Below the pieces are notes generated by a model, which worked only from the letters and a program-made list of their open reading frames with translations, was not told where the DNA came from and did not search any database. Positions 35,704-43,118 of a stretch of DNA of 64,000 nucleotides are shown one piece after another (position 1 is the first letter of the stretch; the number at the start of each line of letters is the position of its first letter). This DNA is from Actinoplanes sp. DH11 (GTDB lineage Bacteria > Actinomycetota > Actinomycetes > Mycobacteriales > Micromonosporaceae), in NCBI RefSeq assembly GCF_020873875.1, contig NZ_JAHWGU010000012.1, positions 62,001 through 126,000 on the forward strand. The letters run 5' to 3'. A program made the translations under genes and the position numbers.

Positions 35704-35780
35704 TGTTGATCTGCTAGCGGTGCGAAATCGCGGTTTTGACCCCATGATCACAGCGATTTCGTAGCGCTAGCAGATCAACA
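35704..35780. repeat. 28-bp-stem palindromic repeat element, copy 2
   Basis: The left arm 35704-35731 pairs with the right arm 35753-35780 around a 21-base loop that again ends ATGATCACA. It is the partner of the element at 21481-21557, with paired changes that keep the stem. It lies between the IS remnant and GC-rich tandem repeats, in a 641-base region without an intact gene. Confidence 0.85.
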
Positions 35781-35881
35781 TCTCGCCAGGGGCGGCGCGT
35801 TCGGCGCCACTGGGGCCGGAACCGGGGGGACGCGGGGTCGGTGCGCGGTCGGCGGCGGCTAGACGGCGATCGGGGCGCGGC

Positions 35882-36000
35882 GCCCGCACGGACGGCGACC
35901 GGAACCCGACGCCCGCACGGACGGCGACCGGAGCCCGACGCCCGCACGGACGGCGGAAGCGGCGTGAGCGGCGGGCGCGGCGGGCGCGGCGGGCGCGGCG
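35882..36000. repeat. 29-bp and 9-bp GC-rich tandem repeats
   Basis: Two full and one partial 29-base units beginning GCCCGCACGGACGGCGACCG lie at 35882, 35911 and 35940. They are followed by about four copies of the nine-base word GCGGGCGCG up to 36000. No gene is visible across them. Confidence 0.8.
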
Positions 36001-36083
36001 ATGGTGATTGAGGCCGGGCCCATGGTCACTTTTCGGTTACCGAGTTTCGAAAAAGTGCCTTCTTCCCAGCTCAAGGCTGGTCA

Positions 36084-36108
36084 CTTACGGTTTCTGGGTA
36101 ACCGTAAG
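36084..36108. promoter_or_regulatory. Operator-like inverted repeat upstream of the RidA gene
   Basis: CTTACGGTT and AACCGTAAG form a perfect nine-base inverted repeat with a seven-base spacer, ending 21 bases before the RidA start. Its ACTTAC/GTAAG-like arms resemble HxlR-family sites, and an HxlR gene is nearby. A second inverted repeat (CACTTTTCG...CGAAAAAGTG) lies about 30 bases further upstream. Confidence 0.55.
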
Positions 36109-36129
36109 AGACTGAGGTGGGAGTACGAC

Positions 36130-36537
36130 ATGGCCGTGACCCTGGTGAACCCGAGCGGACTGCCGGAGATCCCCATCTACAAGCAGGTGTCGGTGGCGAC
36201 CGGCTCGAAGCTGATCCACGTCGCCGGGCAGGTGGCCTGGGACGCCGACGGGAACAACATCGGCGTGGGTGACCTGGCCGCCCAGGTCGAGCAGTGCTAC
36301 GTCAATGTCGGTGCGGCCTTGGCGGGCGTCGGCGCCACCTTCGACGACGTGGTGAAGCTGACCATGCATGTGGTGGACTGGCGCCCGGAGCAGATGCCGC
36401 AGGTGCTCGACGGCATCGCCCGCGCGGCGGCGAAGCTCGGCGTCACCCCGGCCGCCCCGGCGTCGCTGTTCGGCATCGTCGCCCTCGATGTGCCGGAGCA
36501 CCTGGTGGAGGTCGAAGCGACGGCCGTCCTCGAGTGA
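36130..36537 (+). CDS. RidA-family protein
   Basis: 135 residues, the usual size. RidA proteins form trimers that hydrolyse reactive enamines and imines released by PLP enzymes. The fold markers are KLIHVAGQVAWDADG, QVEQCYVNVGAALAGVGATFDDVV and the C-terminal VEVEATAVL. The usual catalytic arginine context near the C-terminus (R in the IEVxA region of RidA proper) is not obvious, so this is probably a Rid subgroup with a different role. The ATG at 36130 has TGGGAG six bases upstream. It sits downstream of an operator-like repeat. Confidence 0.85.
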   Translation: MAVTLVNPSGLPEIPIYKQVSVATGSKLIHVAGQVAWDADGNNIGVGDLAAQVEQCYVNVGAALAGVGATFDDVVKLTMHVVDWRPEQMPQVLDGIARAAAKLGVTPAAPASLFGIVALDVPEHLVEVEATAVLE

Positions 36538-36607
36538 CCCTGGCGGACGGCGAGTTCGTGTTCCACGGCGAGCCGTCCGGCGCCTCCCGCGACAACGACC
36601 GCAGAAG

Positions 36608-37003
36608 CTAGCGGCGGCTGTTGCGGGAGGCCTCGATGTGGCTCAGGTATTGCTGGGTCCAGCCGCACATGCCGTCGACCACGGCACGTAACGCCTCGCC
36701 CGCCTCGGTCAGGTTGTAGTCCACCCGGGGCGGGACGGTGGGGTGCACGGTCCGTTCGATCAGGCCGTTGTGCTCCAGCATGCGCAGGTTCTGGGTCAGC
36801 ATCTTGTGACTGATGCCGCCGATCTCGTCGCGCAGTTCGCTGAACCGCATCGTCCGCTGGCCGAGGAACTCGATGATCAGCAGCGCCCATTTGTTGGCGA
36901 TGTCGGAGAAGATCTCCCGGGCGAGCGAGTCGGCCCGGGCCAGATCGGCCTCCGGCGGCAGGGCACTGATCTCCTGGCGGGTTCCCACCAGCCCACTCTC
37001 CAT
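36608..37003 (-). CDS. HxlR-family transcriptional regulator
   Basis: 131 residues with the HxlR winged helix: ANKWALLIIEFLGQRTMRFSELRDEIGGISHKMLTQNLRMLE, then RTVHPTVPPRVDYNLTEAG (wing). The family often senses aldehydes, quinones or other electrophiles. The ATG at 37003 has GGGAACTG upstream. It follows the MFS gene on the same strand, separated by a 25-bp tandem repeat, and converges on the RidA gene. Confidence 0.9.
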   Translation of the reverse strand: MESGLVGTRQEISALPPEADLARADSLAREIFSDIANKWALLIIEFLGQRTMRFSELRDEIGGISHKMLTQNLRMLEHNGLIERTVHPTVPPRVDYNLTEAGEALRAVVDGMCGWTQQYLSHIEASRNSRR

Positions 37004-37010
37004 CAGTTCC

Positions 37011-37108
37011 CGGCCGACCACAAAACCGGCAGGGCCCGGGCGGCCACAAACCGGCAGATCCCAGGCGACCAGAAACCGGCAGACCCCGGGCGACCACAAA
37101 CCAGGCGA
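37011..37108. repeat. About 25-bp tandem repeat between the MFS and HxlR genes
   Basis: Four degenerate units built on CACAAACCGGCAGA.CCC.GGGCG fill almost the whole gap between the MFS stop and the HxlR start. As leader DNA of HxlR they could act as regulatory sites or be a neutral minisatellite. Confidence 0.75.
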
Positions 37109-38503
37109 CTACAGAGCCGGGGACTCGGCGCGGCGGGCGAAGAGGGCTGCGGCGGCTGCTCCGACGCAGAGCAGGGAGCACATCAGCCAGACGGTGATGT
37201 AGGCGCCCTCGGTGGGCGTACTCCCGCCGGCCTGGACCAAGGCGGCCAGGATGGCGGCAACCACCGCTCCGGCGACTGCGCCGCCCAGGGTTTTGACGTT
37301 GTTGTAGAGGGCCGTCGTGATCCCGGTCCGGGACGGGTCGGCGGTTTCCGCGATCACGGTGGGCATGGCGCCCAGGGCTACGCCTGCGGCCAGGCCGACC
37401 GGCAGTTTGAAGAGCAGGAGCTGCCAGAGCTCGTCGTGCAGGAGCGCCTGGGCCAGGAAGGTCGCCCCGATCGTCAGGAACGCGGCGATCAGGGTGGGCC
37501 GGTAACCGAAGCGGCCGGCGATCACCGCGGTCAGGTTGGATCCGACCACGGCGGCGACGGCGGCCGGGAGGGCGACCAGGGAGATCTGCAGCGCGGTGAA
37601 GCCGAAACCGTAGCCGGTGGTGTCGCGGTCGGCGGCGAGGAACGTGGCGTCCGGGGCCTGGCTGCCGAAGTAGACGATGCCGAACACGAACGAGCAGAGG
37701 AAGAACGGCGCCACGTGCCGGCCGGCCAGGGCGCGCAGGTCGACCAGGGGTTCGGCGGTGCGCAGTTCGAGCAGCACCCAACCGGCGAAGCCGGCCACCC
37801 CGAGCAGGGTCAGCAGCGCGCCGGCGGCGGTGGACGAGCTGAGCAGCGAGATGCCGGTGAGCAGCGCGACCATGGAGACGCTCAGGGCGGCGACGCCGGG
37901 CACGTCGAGTTTGCCGGTGGCGAGCCGCGAGGTTTCCGGGACGGCGAGGAACGACACGGGTACGCAGATGACCGCGAGGACGGCCGGGATCGCCAGCGTG
38001 AGCCGGGCGTCGCCGATCAGCTGGTGCAGGCCGGCGGTGATGACGCCGCCGAGCAGGCCGCCGAGGGCGAGCGCGCCGACCAGCCGGGCGATGGCGCGCC
38101 GGGCCAGGTCGACCGGCAGGCGGTCCCGCACCAGCGCGATCTCCAGGGGCAGCAGCGCGGCGAGCGGGCCGAGCAGGGCGCGGCCGGCGAGCAGGACCGG
38201 CAGGTTCGGGGCGATCACCACGAGGACGCTGCCGACTGCCACGCAGGCCAGGGCGACGCGCAGCATCCGGCGGTGGCCGTAGAGGTCACCGAGCCGGCCG
38301 AACGCCGGCACCGAGACCGCCGCCGCGAGCAACTGGACCGAGATCACCCAGTTCAGGTTCGCGTCGGAGATGCCCATCTCGGCGCCGAGGTCGGGCAGCA
38401 GCGGCGCCACCGCGCCCTGGATGAACCCGCTGGTGATCTCGAAGAGGACGAGCAGGCCGACGACGGCTGACACTTTCTGCCGGTCGAGCACAACGGCGCT
38501 CAC
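37109..38503 (-). CDS. MFS transporter (DHA2-like, about 14 helices)
   Basis: 464 residues, almost entirely hydrophobic with about 14 membrane segments. The loop 2-3 motif GRLGDLYGHRRMLRVAL and the start FEITSGFIQGAVAPLLPDLG place it among drug:proton antiporters. The substrate is unknown. The GTG at 38503 overlaps the amidohydrolase stop by four bases, so the two are translationally coupled. Confidence 0.9.
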   Translation of the reverse strand: MSAVVLDRQKVSAVVGLLVLFEITSGFIQGAVAPLLPDLGAEMGISDANLNWVISVQLLAAAVSVPAFGRLGDLYGHRRMLRVALACVAVGSVLVVIAPNLPVLLAGRALLGPLAALLPLEIALVRDRLPVDLARRAIARLVGALALGGLLGGVITAGLHQLIGDARLTLAIPAVLAVICVPVSFLAVPETSRLATGKLDVPGVAALSVSMVALLTGISLLSSSTAAGALLTLLGVAGFAGWVLLELRTAEPLVDLRALAGRHVAPFFLCSFVFGIVYFGSQAPDATFLAADRDTTGYGFGFTALQISLVALPAAVAAVVGSNLTAVIAGRFGYRPTLIAAFLTIGATFLAQALLHDELWQLLLFKLPVGLAAGVALGAMPTVIAETADPSRTGITTALYNNVKTLGGAVAGAVVAAILAALVQAGGSTPTEGAYITVWLMCSLLCVGAAAAALFARRAESPAL

Positions 38504-39702
38504 GACGTGGCCGCCGTCCGCAGGCGGGTGGCGGCGAGGGAGGCGAGCGCGACGGCGGCCTCGGGCACGGCCCGGTCGTCGAAGACGGCCTGCGGGGCGT
38601 GGTTCATGGGGGCGGTGACCGGGTCGGTGCCGGGCGGCACGGCGCCGAGCATGAGGTACGCCCCCGGCACCTCGTCGAGGACGAAGGAGAAGTCCTCCGA
38701 GCCGGCGAGCGGCCGCGGTGCCAGCAGTACGCGCTGCTCGCCGAAGACCTCGCGCATGGTCCGGTACGCGAAGTCGGCCTCGGTGGCGTCGTTCACGGTG
38801 ACCGGGTAGTTCTCCTCATAGTCGATCTCCACCTGGACACCGTGCGCGTCCGCGAGGCCGCGCACGACGCGTTCCACGCCGGCCCGGATCGCCCGGTGCG
38901 TCTCCGCCGAGAACGTCCGCACCGTGGCCTGGAAGGTGCCGCTCTCCGGGATCACGTTGAAGGCCGATCCGGCGTGCACGGAGCCGACGGTCAGCACGGC
39001 CGGGTCCCAGGCGTCGGCCGTCCGGGTCACCATGGTCTGCAGGGCGGTGACCATCTCGCAGAGCGCCGGCACCGGGTCGGCCGCGAGGTGCGGTGACGAC
39101 CCGTGCCCGCCACGGCCGGTGACGGTCACGGTCACCGAGTCGGAGGCGGCCAGGACGGTGCCGGGCCGGGTGGCGATCAGGCCGAGCGGCAGGGCGGTGG
39201 CGGCGACGTGCAGGGCGTACGCGGCGACGACGCGCTCGCCGGCGGCATCCAGCACCCCCTCGTCGATCATGATTTTGGCGCCCCGCTGGCCCTCCTCCCC
39301 CGGCTGGAACATCAGGACCACGTCGCCGGCGAGTTCGTCGCGCCGGGACGCGAGCAGGTGCGCCGCGCCGACCAGGCCGGCCGTGTGCAGGTCGTGCCCG
39401 CAGGCGTGCATCACGCCGGGGATCTCGGAGGCGTACGCGACCCCGCTCTCCTCCTGGACCGGCAGCGCGTCCATGTCGCCGCGCAGCAGCACTGCCGGGC
39501 CGGGGCGTCCGCCGCGCAGCACAGCGGTGACCGAGGTGAGCGCCTTTCCCGTGGTGATCTCCAGGGGCAGCCCGCGGAGGGCTTCGAGCACCTTGGCCTG
39601 GGTCAGCGGAAGGTCGAGCCCGAGTTCGGGCTCCCGGTGCAGCGCCTGCCGCAGAGCGATGAGCCGCTCCGCGTAGGGAAGAGCGTCGGAGGAGGTGAAC
39701 AT
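38500..39702 (-). CDS. M20-family amidohydrolase
   Basis: 400 residues. Metal-site motifs: HACGHDLHTAGL, QPGEEGQRGAK and the C-terminal LAGSEDFSFVL. The family includes hippurate, N-acyl amino acid and auxin-conjugate hydrolases (AmhX/HipO-like). The ATG at 39702 gives the expected start; it lacks a strong ribosome site. The partner MFS gene suggests uptake or efflux of the substrate or product. The divergent Lrp gene shares a 58-base regulatory gap. Confidence 0.9.
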   Translation of the reverse strand: MFTSSDALPYAERLIALRQALHREPELGLDLPLTQAKVLEALRGLPLEITTGKALTSVTAVLRGGRPGPAVLLRGDMDALPVQEESGVAYASEIPGVMHACGHDLHTAGLVGAAHLLASRRDELAGDVVLMFQPGEEGQRGAKIMIDEGVLDAAGERVVAAYALHVAATALPLGLIATRPGTVLAASDSVTVTVTGRGGHGSSPHLAADPVPALCEMVTALQTMVTRTADAWDPAVLTVGSVHAGSAFNVIPESGTFQATVRTFSAETHRAIRAGVERVVRGLADAHGVQVEIDYEENYPVTVNDATEADFAYRTMREVFGEQRVLLAPRPLAGSEDFSFVLDEVPGAYLMLGAVPPGTDPVTAPMNHAPQAVFDDRAVPEAAVALASLAATRLRTAATS

Positions 39703-39710
39703 GGCGGTAT

Positions 39711-39726
39711 GGTCACCAGAGTGACC
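39711..39726. promoter_or_regulatory. Inverted repeat between M20 amidohydrolase and Lrp genes
   Basis: GGTCAC-CAGA-GTGACC is a perfect six-base inverted repeat inside the 58-base divergent gap. It is a natural candidate for Lrp-type autoregulation and control of the amidohydrolase-MFS pair. Confidence 0.5.
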
Positions 39727-39760
39727 GCACCGGGCCGGGAATTGCAGAGATCCGCCACCG

Positions 39761-40846
39761 ATGACCGCTGAGACGCCGGAAACGCTCACCCTCGACGAAC
39801 TCGACTACCAGTTGCTCACCGCGCTGCAGCTCGCGCCGCGGGCCGACTGGCAGCGGATCGGCGCCGCGATCGGGGTGGACGGTTCCACCGCCGCGCGCCG
39901 CTGGAACCGGCTCTACCGCACCGGGCACGCCTGGATCGGCTGCCTCCCCGCGCAGCTCGCACTCCCCTCGGTGGTGCTCGCCCTGATCGAGGTGGACTGC
40001 GTGGCCGGCCGGCTGCCCGAGGTCGCCGCCGACCTCGCCGACGACCCCAACATCGTCACCCTGGAACACGTGACCGGCGCGCGGGACCTGCTGATCCAGG
40101 CCGCCTTCCCGGACCACGTGCAGCTCGGCCGCTATCTGAGCCTGCGACTGGGTCTGCTGCCCGGGGTGGCCGCGTCCCGCACCCAGATCGCGGTCACCGT
40201 GCACAGCGAGGGCAGCCGGTGGCGGCTGGACCGGCTCAGCGACCCCGCCCGGCAGGCACTGCTCGAAGGCCGGCCGGCGCCGCGCGGCACAAGTCACGTC
40301 TACACCGACGACGACCTGCGGCTCATCAAGGTGCTCAGCGAGGACCCGCGGCAACCGGCGGTGCGGATCGCCGAGCGGACCGGGCTCAGCCCGACCACGG
40401 TCCGGCGGCGGCTGGACCGGCTCGACGCGGACCGGTCGATCGTCTACCGCTGCGAGGTGGCGCGGTACGTCTCCGGGTACCCGATCTCGGTGTCGCTCTG
40501 GTGCACGCTGCCGCCCGGCGACACCGGCCGGGTCGTGAGCAAGCTCAGCGGGATGCGGGAGACCCGGTTCTGCGCCACGCTCTCCGGCTCGGCGAACCTG
40601 ATCCTGATCGTCTGGCTGCGGTCGGTGCAGGAGATCGCCGCTTTCGAGGCCCGGCTCAGCGCGCAGGTGCCGGAGGTGACCATCGCCGACCGGGCGGTGG
40701 CTCTCTGGGTGCTCAAACTGGGCGGTCAGTTGCTCGATCCGCACGGGCGGCGGCTGCGGACCGTACCCCTCGGGTTCTGGAGCGACCCGGTCTCCGACGC
40801 TGCCGAAGACGAGCTTGTGGCCCGCCTCCGGCAGTCGGGTGGCTGA
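39761..40846 (+). CDS. Tandem Lrp/AsnC-family regulator
   Basis: 361 residues with two Lrp/AsnC units. Unit 1 has the helix-turn-helix WQRIGAAIGVDGSTAARRWNRL followed by a RAM domain; unit 2 has VRIAERTGLSPTTVRRRLDRL and its own RAM domain. Such fused forms are common in actinobacteria and regulate amino acid or aromatic metabolism. The neighbours suggest that it controls the divergent amidohydrolase-MFS-HxlR group. Confidence 0.9.
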   Translation: MTAETPETLTLDELDYQLLTALQLAPRADWQRIGAAIGVDGSTAARRWNRLYRTGHAWIGCLPAQLALPSVVLALIEVDCVAGRLPEVAADLADDPNIVTLEHVTGARDLLIQAAFPDHVQLGRYLSLRLGLLPGVAASRTQIAVTVHSEGSRWRLDRLSDPARQALLEGRPAPRGTSHVYTDDDLRLIKVLSEDPRQPAVRIAERTGLSPTTVRRRLDRLDADRSIVYRCEVARYVSGYPISVSLWCTLPPGDTGRVVSKLSGMRETRFCATLSGSANLILIVWLRSVQEIAAFEARLSAQVPEVTIADRAVALWVLKLGGQLLDPHGRRLRTVPLGFWSDPVSDAAEDELVARLRQSGG

Positions 40847-40853
40847 CCGGCCC

Positions 40854-43118
40854 CTACTCGGTCAGCCGCAGGTAGTCCAGATTGAACCCACCGGCTTCAC
40901 AGTAAACCGTGAGTCGCTGGGCGCCGGCCGGCACGGTGACGGGCACCCGGACCGGCCGGAAGGTTCCCCAGCCACCGGTGTCCGGCACGGTGACCGTGGC
41001 CAGGACCGTTCCCGAGGCGTCCCGGACGGAGATCGCGTCCGGGACGGCGGCACCCAGTCCGGTGGCGGCGCCGATCTCCAGCTGGTACGTGCCGGCGGCG
41101 GCCAGGTCGAAGTCGTAGCTCAACCAGTTCCCGGGCGCGGTCCACCCGACGTTGCGGCCGCCGCTCGCCGACGGGTTGTTCTCGACGAAGTTCGCGCCGC
41201 CCTCGGTCCAGCCGTGCTGCTCGGCGTAGGCCTCGGCCTCGACCGTGGCACCGGCGGGCGCACCGTGCGGCCGGACCGTCACGAGCACTGTCGTCTCGTC
41301 GTACCCCCGCCCGTCGGTGACCGCGACCGTCAGGCGCACCTGGCCCGCCACCGTCGGGGTGAGGGTGATCAGCCCGGTGTCCGCGTCGAGCCGGACGCCG
41401 GCCGGGAGGTCGGTGGCGTAGAACGAGAGCCGGTCCTGGTCCCGGTCGGTGGCGCGCAGCGGGATGCGCACGCTCGCGTACTGGTCGGCGGTCACGGCGG
41501 GGACCGCGGCCAGGCGCGGCGCCTGGTTGTGCCGCGCGGGACGGCCGGTGTCGGTCCAGCGATAGGTGGCGTACGAGCCCGCGGGCACCGTCGCCACGAA
41601 GCAGCGGTCGCCGAGCGTCACCCGTACCCTCGTGTCCTTGTCGTTGCTGTTGCCGACGACCGCCACGTAGCCCGTGCCGTGCCGCGCCTCCTGCCGGAAC
41701 ACGACGTTGCTGATGCCGGCGGCCGGTGCGCTCGACTGCACCCGCACATGGCCGGGCCCGAGGTGACGGGCGAACTGGCCGAGCTGGTAGGGCTCGTCCC
41801 GCACGGTGAACGTCTTCGTCGTGGTGTCCACCTTGACCATGCGGTTCGGCCACTTGCTGGTCCGGCCGACCTCGGCCCAGTCGACGTTGTTGTCCCGTTT
41901 GTCGGTCCAGTGCAGGGTGCCGCCGTCCTGGTCGGTGGCCTGCGCCCAGAGGATGTACGAGCTGGCGTCGAGCCGGAAGTCGTTCAGCACGGTGGCCGGT
42001 GACAGGTCGCTGGTCTCGGTGAGGTGGACCGGTTTGCCGAACTCCTCGTAGGCGTCCCGCATCACCGCCGGGTCCCCCCAGTAGGGATGGAAGGCGATCC
42101 CGTCGGCCGCACGCCGCGCCGCGGGGTCCTCGAAGATCCGGTGGTAGTTCTTGGTCGCCGTGCTGTTCGGGTCGCGCCAGTCCCAGAAGTTGAAGTCGTG
42201 GACGTACAACTCCGTGCTGAGCCGTGCCTTGCGCAGTTCCCGCTTGATGGCGGCGGACAACTTGACCTGTTGATCAATATTGATGTCCATCGCGGGGTAC
42301 ACCACGTCCATACCTGGCTCGTTCAGTAACGTCAACGCATCGATGTTGATGCCTTGACGTCGGTACGCCTGTATGTACTTGACGTAGTACCGCGCGAACA
42401 CGTCAATACAGTCATCACGAAGCTTGCCCACCTGGTAGTACTCGGTCGCGCTGCCCGGCTTGAGTGCCACCTCACCGGTGAACCTGTTGTTCGTCTTCAT
42501 CCAGGCCGGTGCGCTCCACGCCGACGCCAGGAACGTCGCCTTCGGGTTGTATTTCCGGATCAGCTTGATCGTGTCGACCATGTGCAGATCGATGTCGCGC
42601 TGGATGGAGAAGTACTTGAGGTCCCAGTCCGACGTGACGCCCGGCGGCAACTCGTCGTAGGACCAGAACGGCAGGTGCTCGATCAGGTCGGGGCTGCCGA
42701 TGGTGAGCCGGAACCGGTCCAGGCCGGCGCCGGTGCGGGGATCGACCAGCAGGCGGATCGCCCGGTCCCGTTCGGCGGGCGTCAGCTTCCACAGGTTGGA
42801 GACGCTCGTCTCGTCGATCGAGATGCCGATGCCGGTGTACTTCTGCCGGGTCCGGCTCGGGTCGATCACCACGGTGGTGTCGGCGGTCTTGGCCGACCTG
42901 TCGAACAGTGCCGGAGGCAGCGGGGCCCACTGCGCGCCGCCGCCGGAATAGGTGCCGGTGACGACCGCGGCCTTCGCCGAGGTGCCTGCCGCTGACGCCG
43001 GTGCCCCGGTCAGGGCCGTCCCGGAAGCCGGCGCGCCGGTCAGGGCCGTCGCGGAAGCCGGCGCCCCGGTCAGGGCGGTCGCGGCGACCGTCGCCGCGAC
43101 GAAGGACTTGAGCAGCAT
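40854..43118 (-). CDS. Secreted GH30-family glycosidase with He_PIG and CBM6-like domains
   Basis: 754 residues. A signal peptide with a triplicated TALTGAPAS segment (14-43) is followed by a GH30 TIM barrel (about 70-480) with acid/base E267 (LLNEPG) and nucleophile E368 (HLTETSD). Then come an Ig-like He_PIG domain (about 520-605) and a C-terminal CBM6-like domain (TVEAEAYAEQHGW, then FNLDYLRL). The substrate may be glucosylceramide-like, xylan or beta-1,6-glucan; the subfamily is not readable. The ATG at 43118 shares a base with the upstream GH30 stop, so they are one operon. Confidence 0.88.
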   Translation of the reverse strand: MLLKSFVAATVAATALTGAPASATALTGAPASGTALTGAPASAAGTSAKAAVVTGTYSGGGAQWAPLPPALFDRSAKTADTTVVIDPSRTRQKYTGIGISIDETSVSNLWKLTPAERDRAIRLLVDPRTGAGLDRFRLTIGSPDLIEHLPFWSYDELPPGVTSDWDLKYFSIQRDIDLHMVDTIKLIRKYNPKATFLASAWSAPAWMKTNNRFTGEVALKPGSATEYYQVGKLRDDCIDVFARYYVKYIQAYRRQGINIDALTLLNEPGMDVVYPAMDINIDQQVKLSAAIKRELRKARLSTELYVHDFNFWDWRDPNSTATKNYHRIFEDPAARRAADGIAFHPYWGDPAVMRDAYEEFGKPVHLTETSDLSPATVLNDFRLDASSYILWAQATDQDGGTLHWTDKRDNNVDWAEVGRTSKWPNRMVKVDTTTKTFTVRDEPYQLGQFARHLGPGHVRVQSSAPAAGISNVVFRQEARHGTGYVAVVGNSNDKDTRVRVTLGDRCFVATVPAGSYATYRWTDTGRPARHNQAPRLAAVPAVTADQYASVRIPLRATDRDQDRLSFYATDLPAGVRLDADTGLITLTPTVAGQVRLTVAVTDGRGYDETTVLVTVRPHGAPAGATVEAEAYAEQHGWTEGGANFVENNPSASGGRNVGWTAPGNWLSYDFDLAAAGTYQLEIGAATGLGAAVPDAISVRDASGTVLATVTVPDTGGWGTFRPVRVPVTVPAGAQRLTVYCEAGGFNLDYLRLTE
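42990..43079. repeat. 30-bp tandem repeat (3 units) in the GH30 signal region
   Basis: Three 30-base units encode TALTGAPASA, TALTGAPASG and TALTGAPASA at residues 14-43 of the secreted glycosidase. Each unit carries its own candidate signal-peptidase site. Confidence 0.9.
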
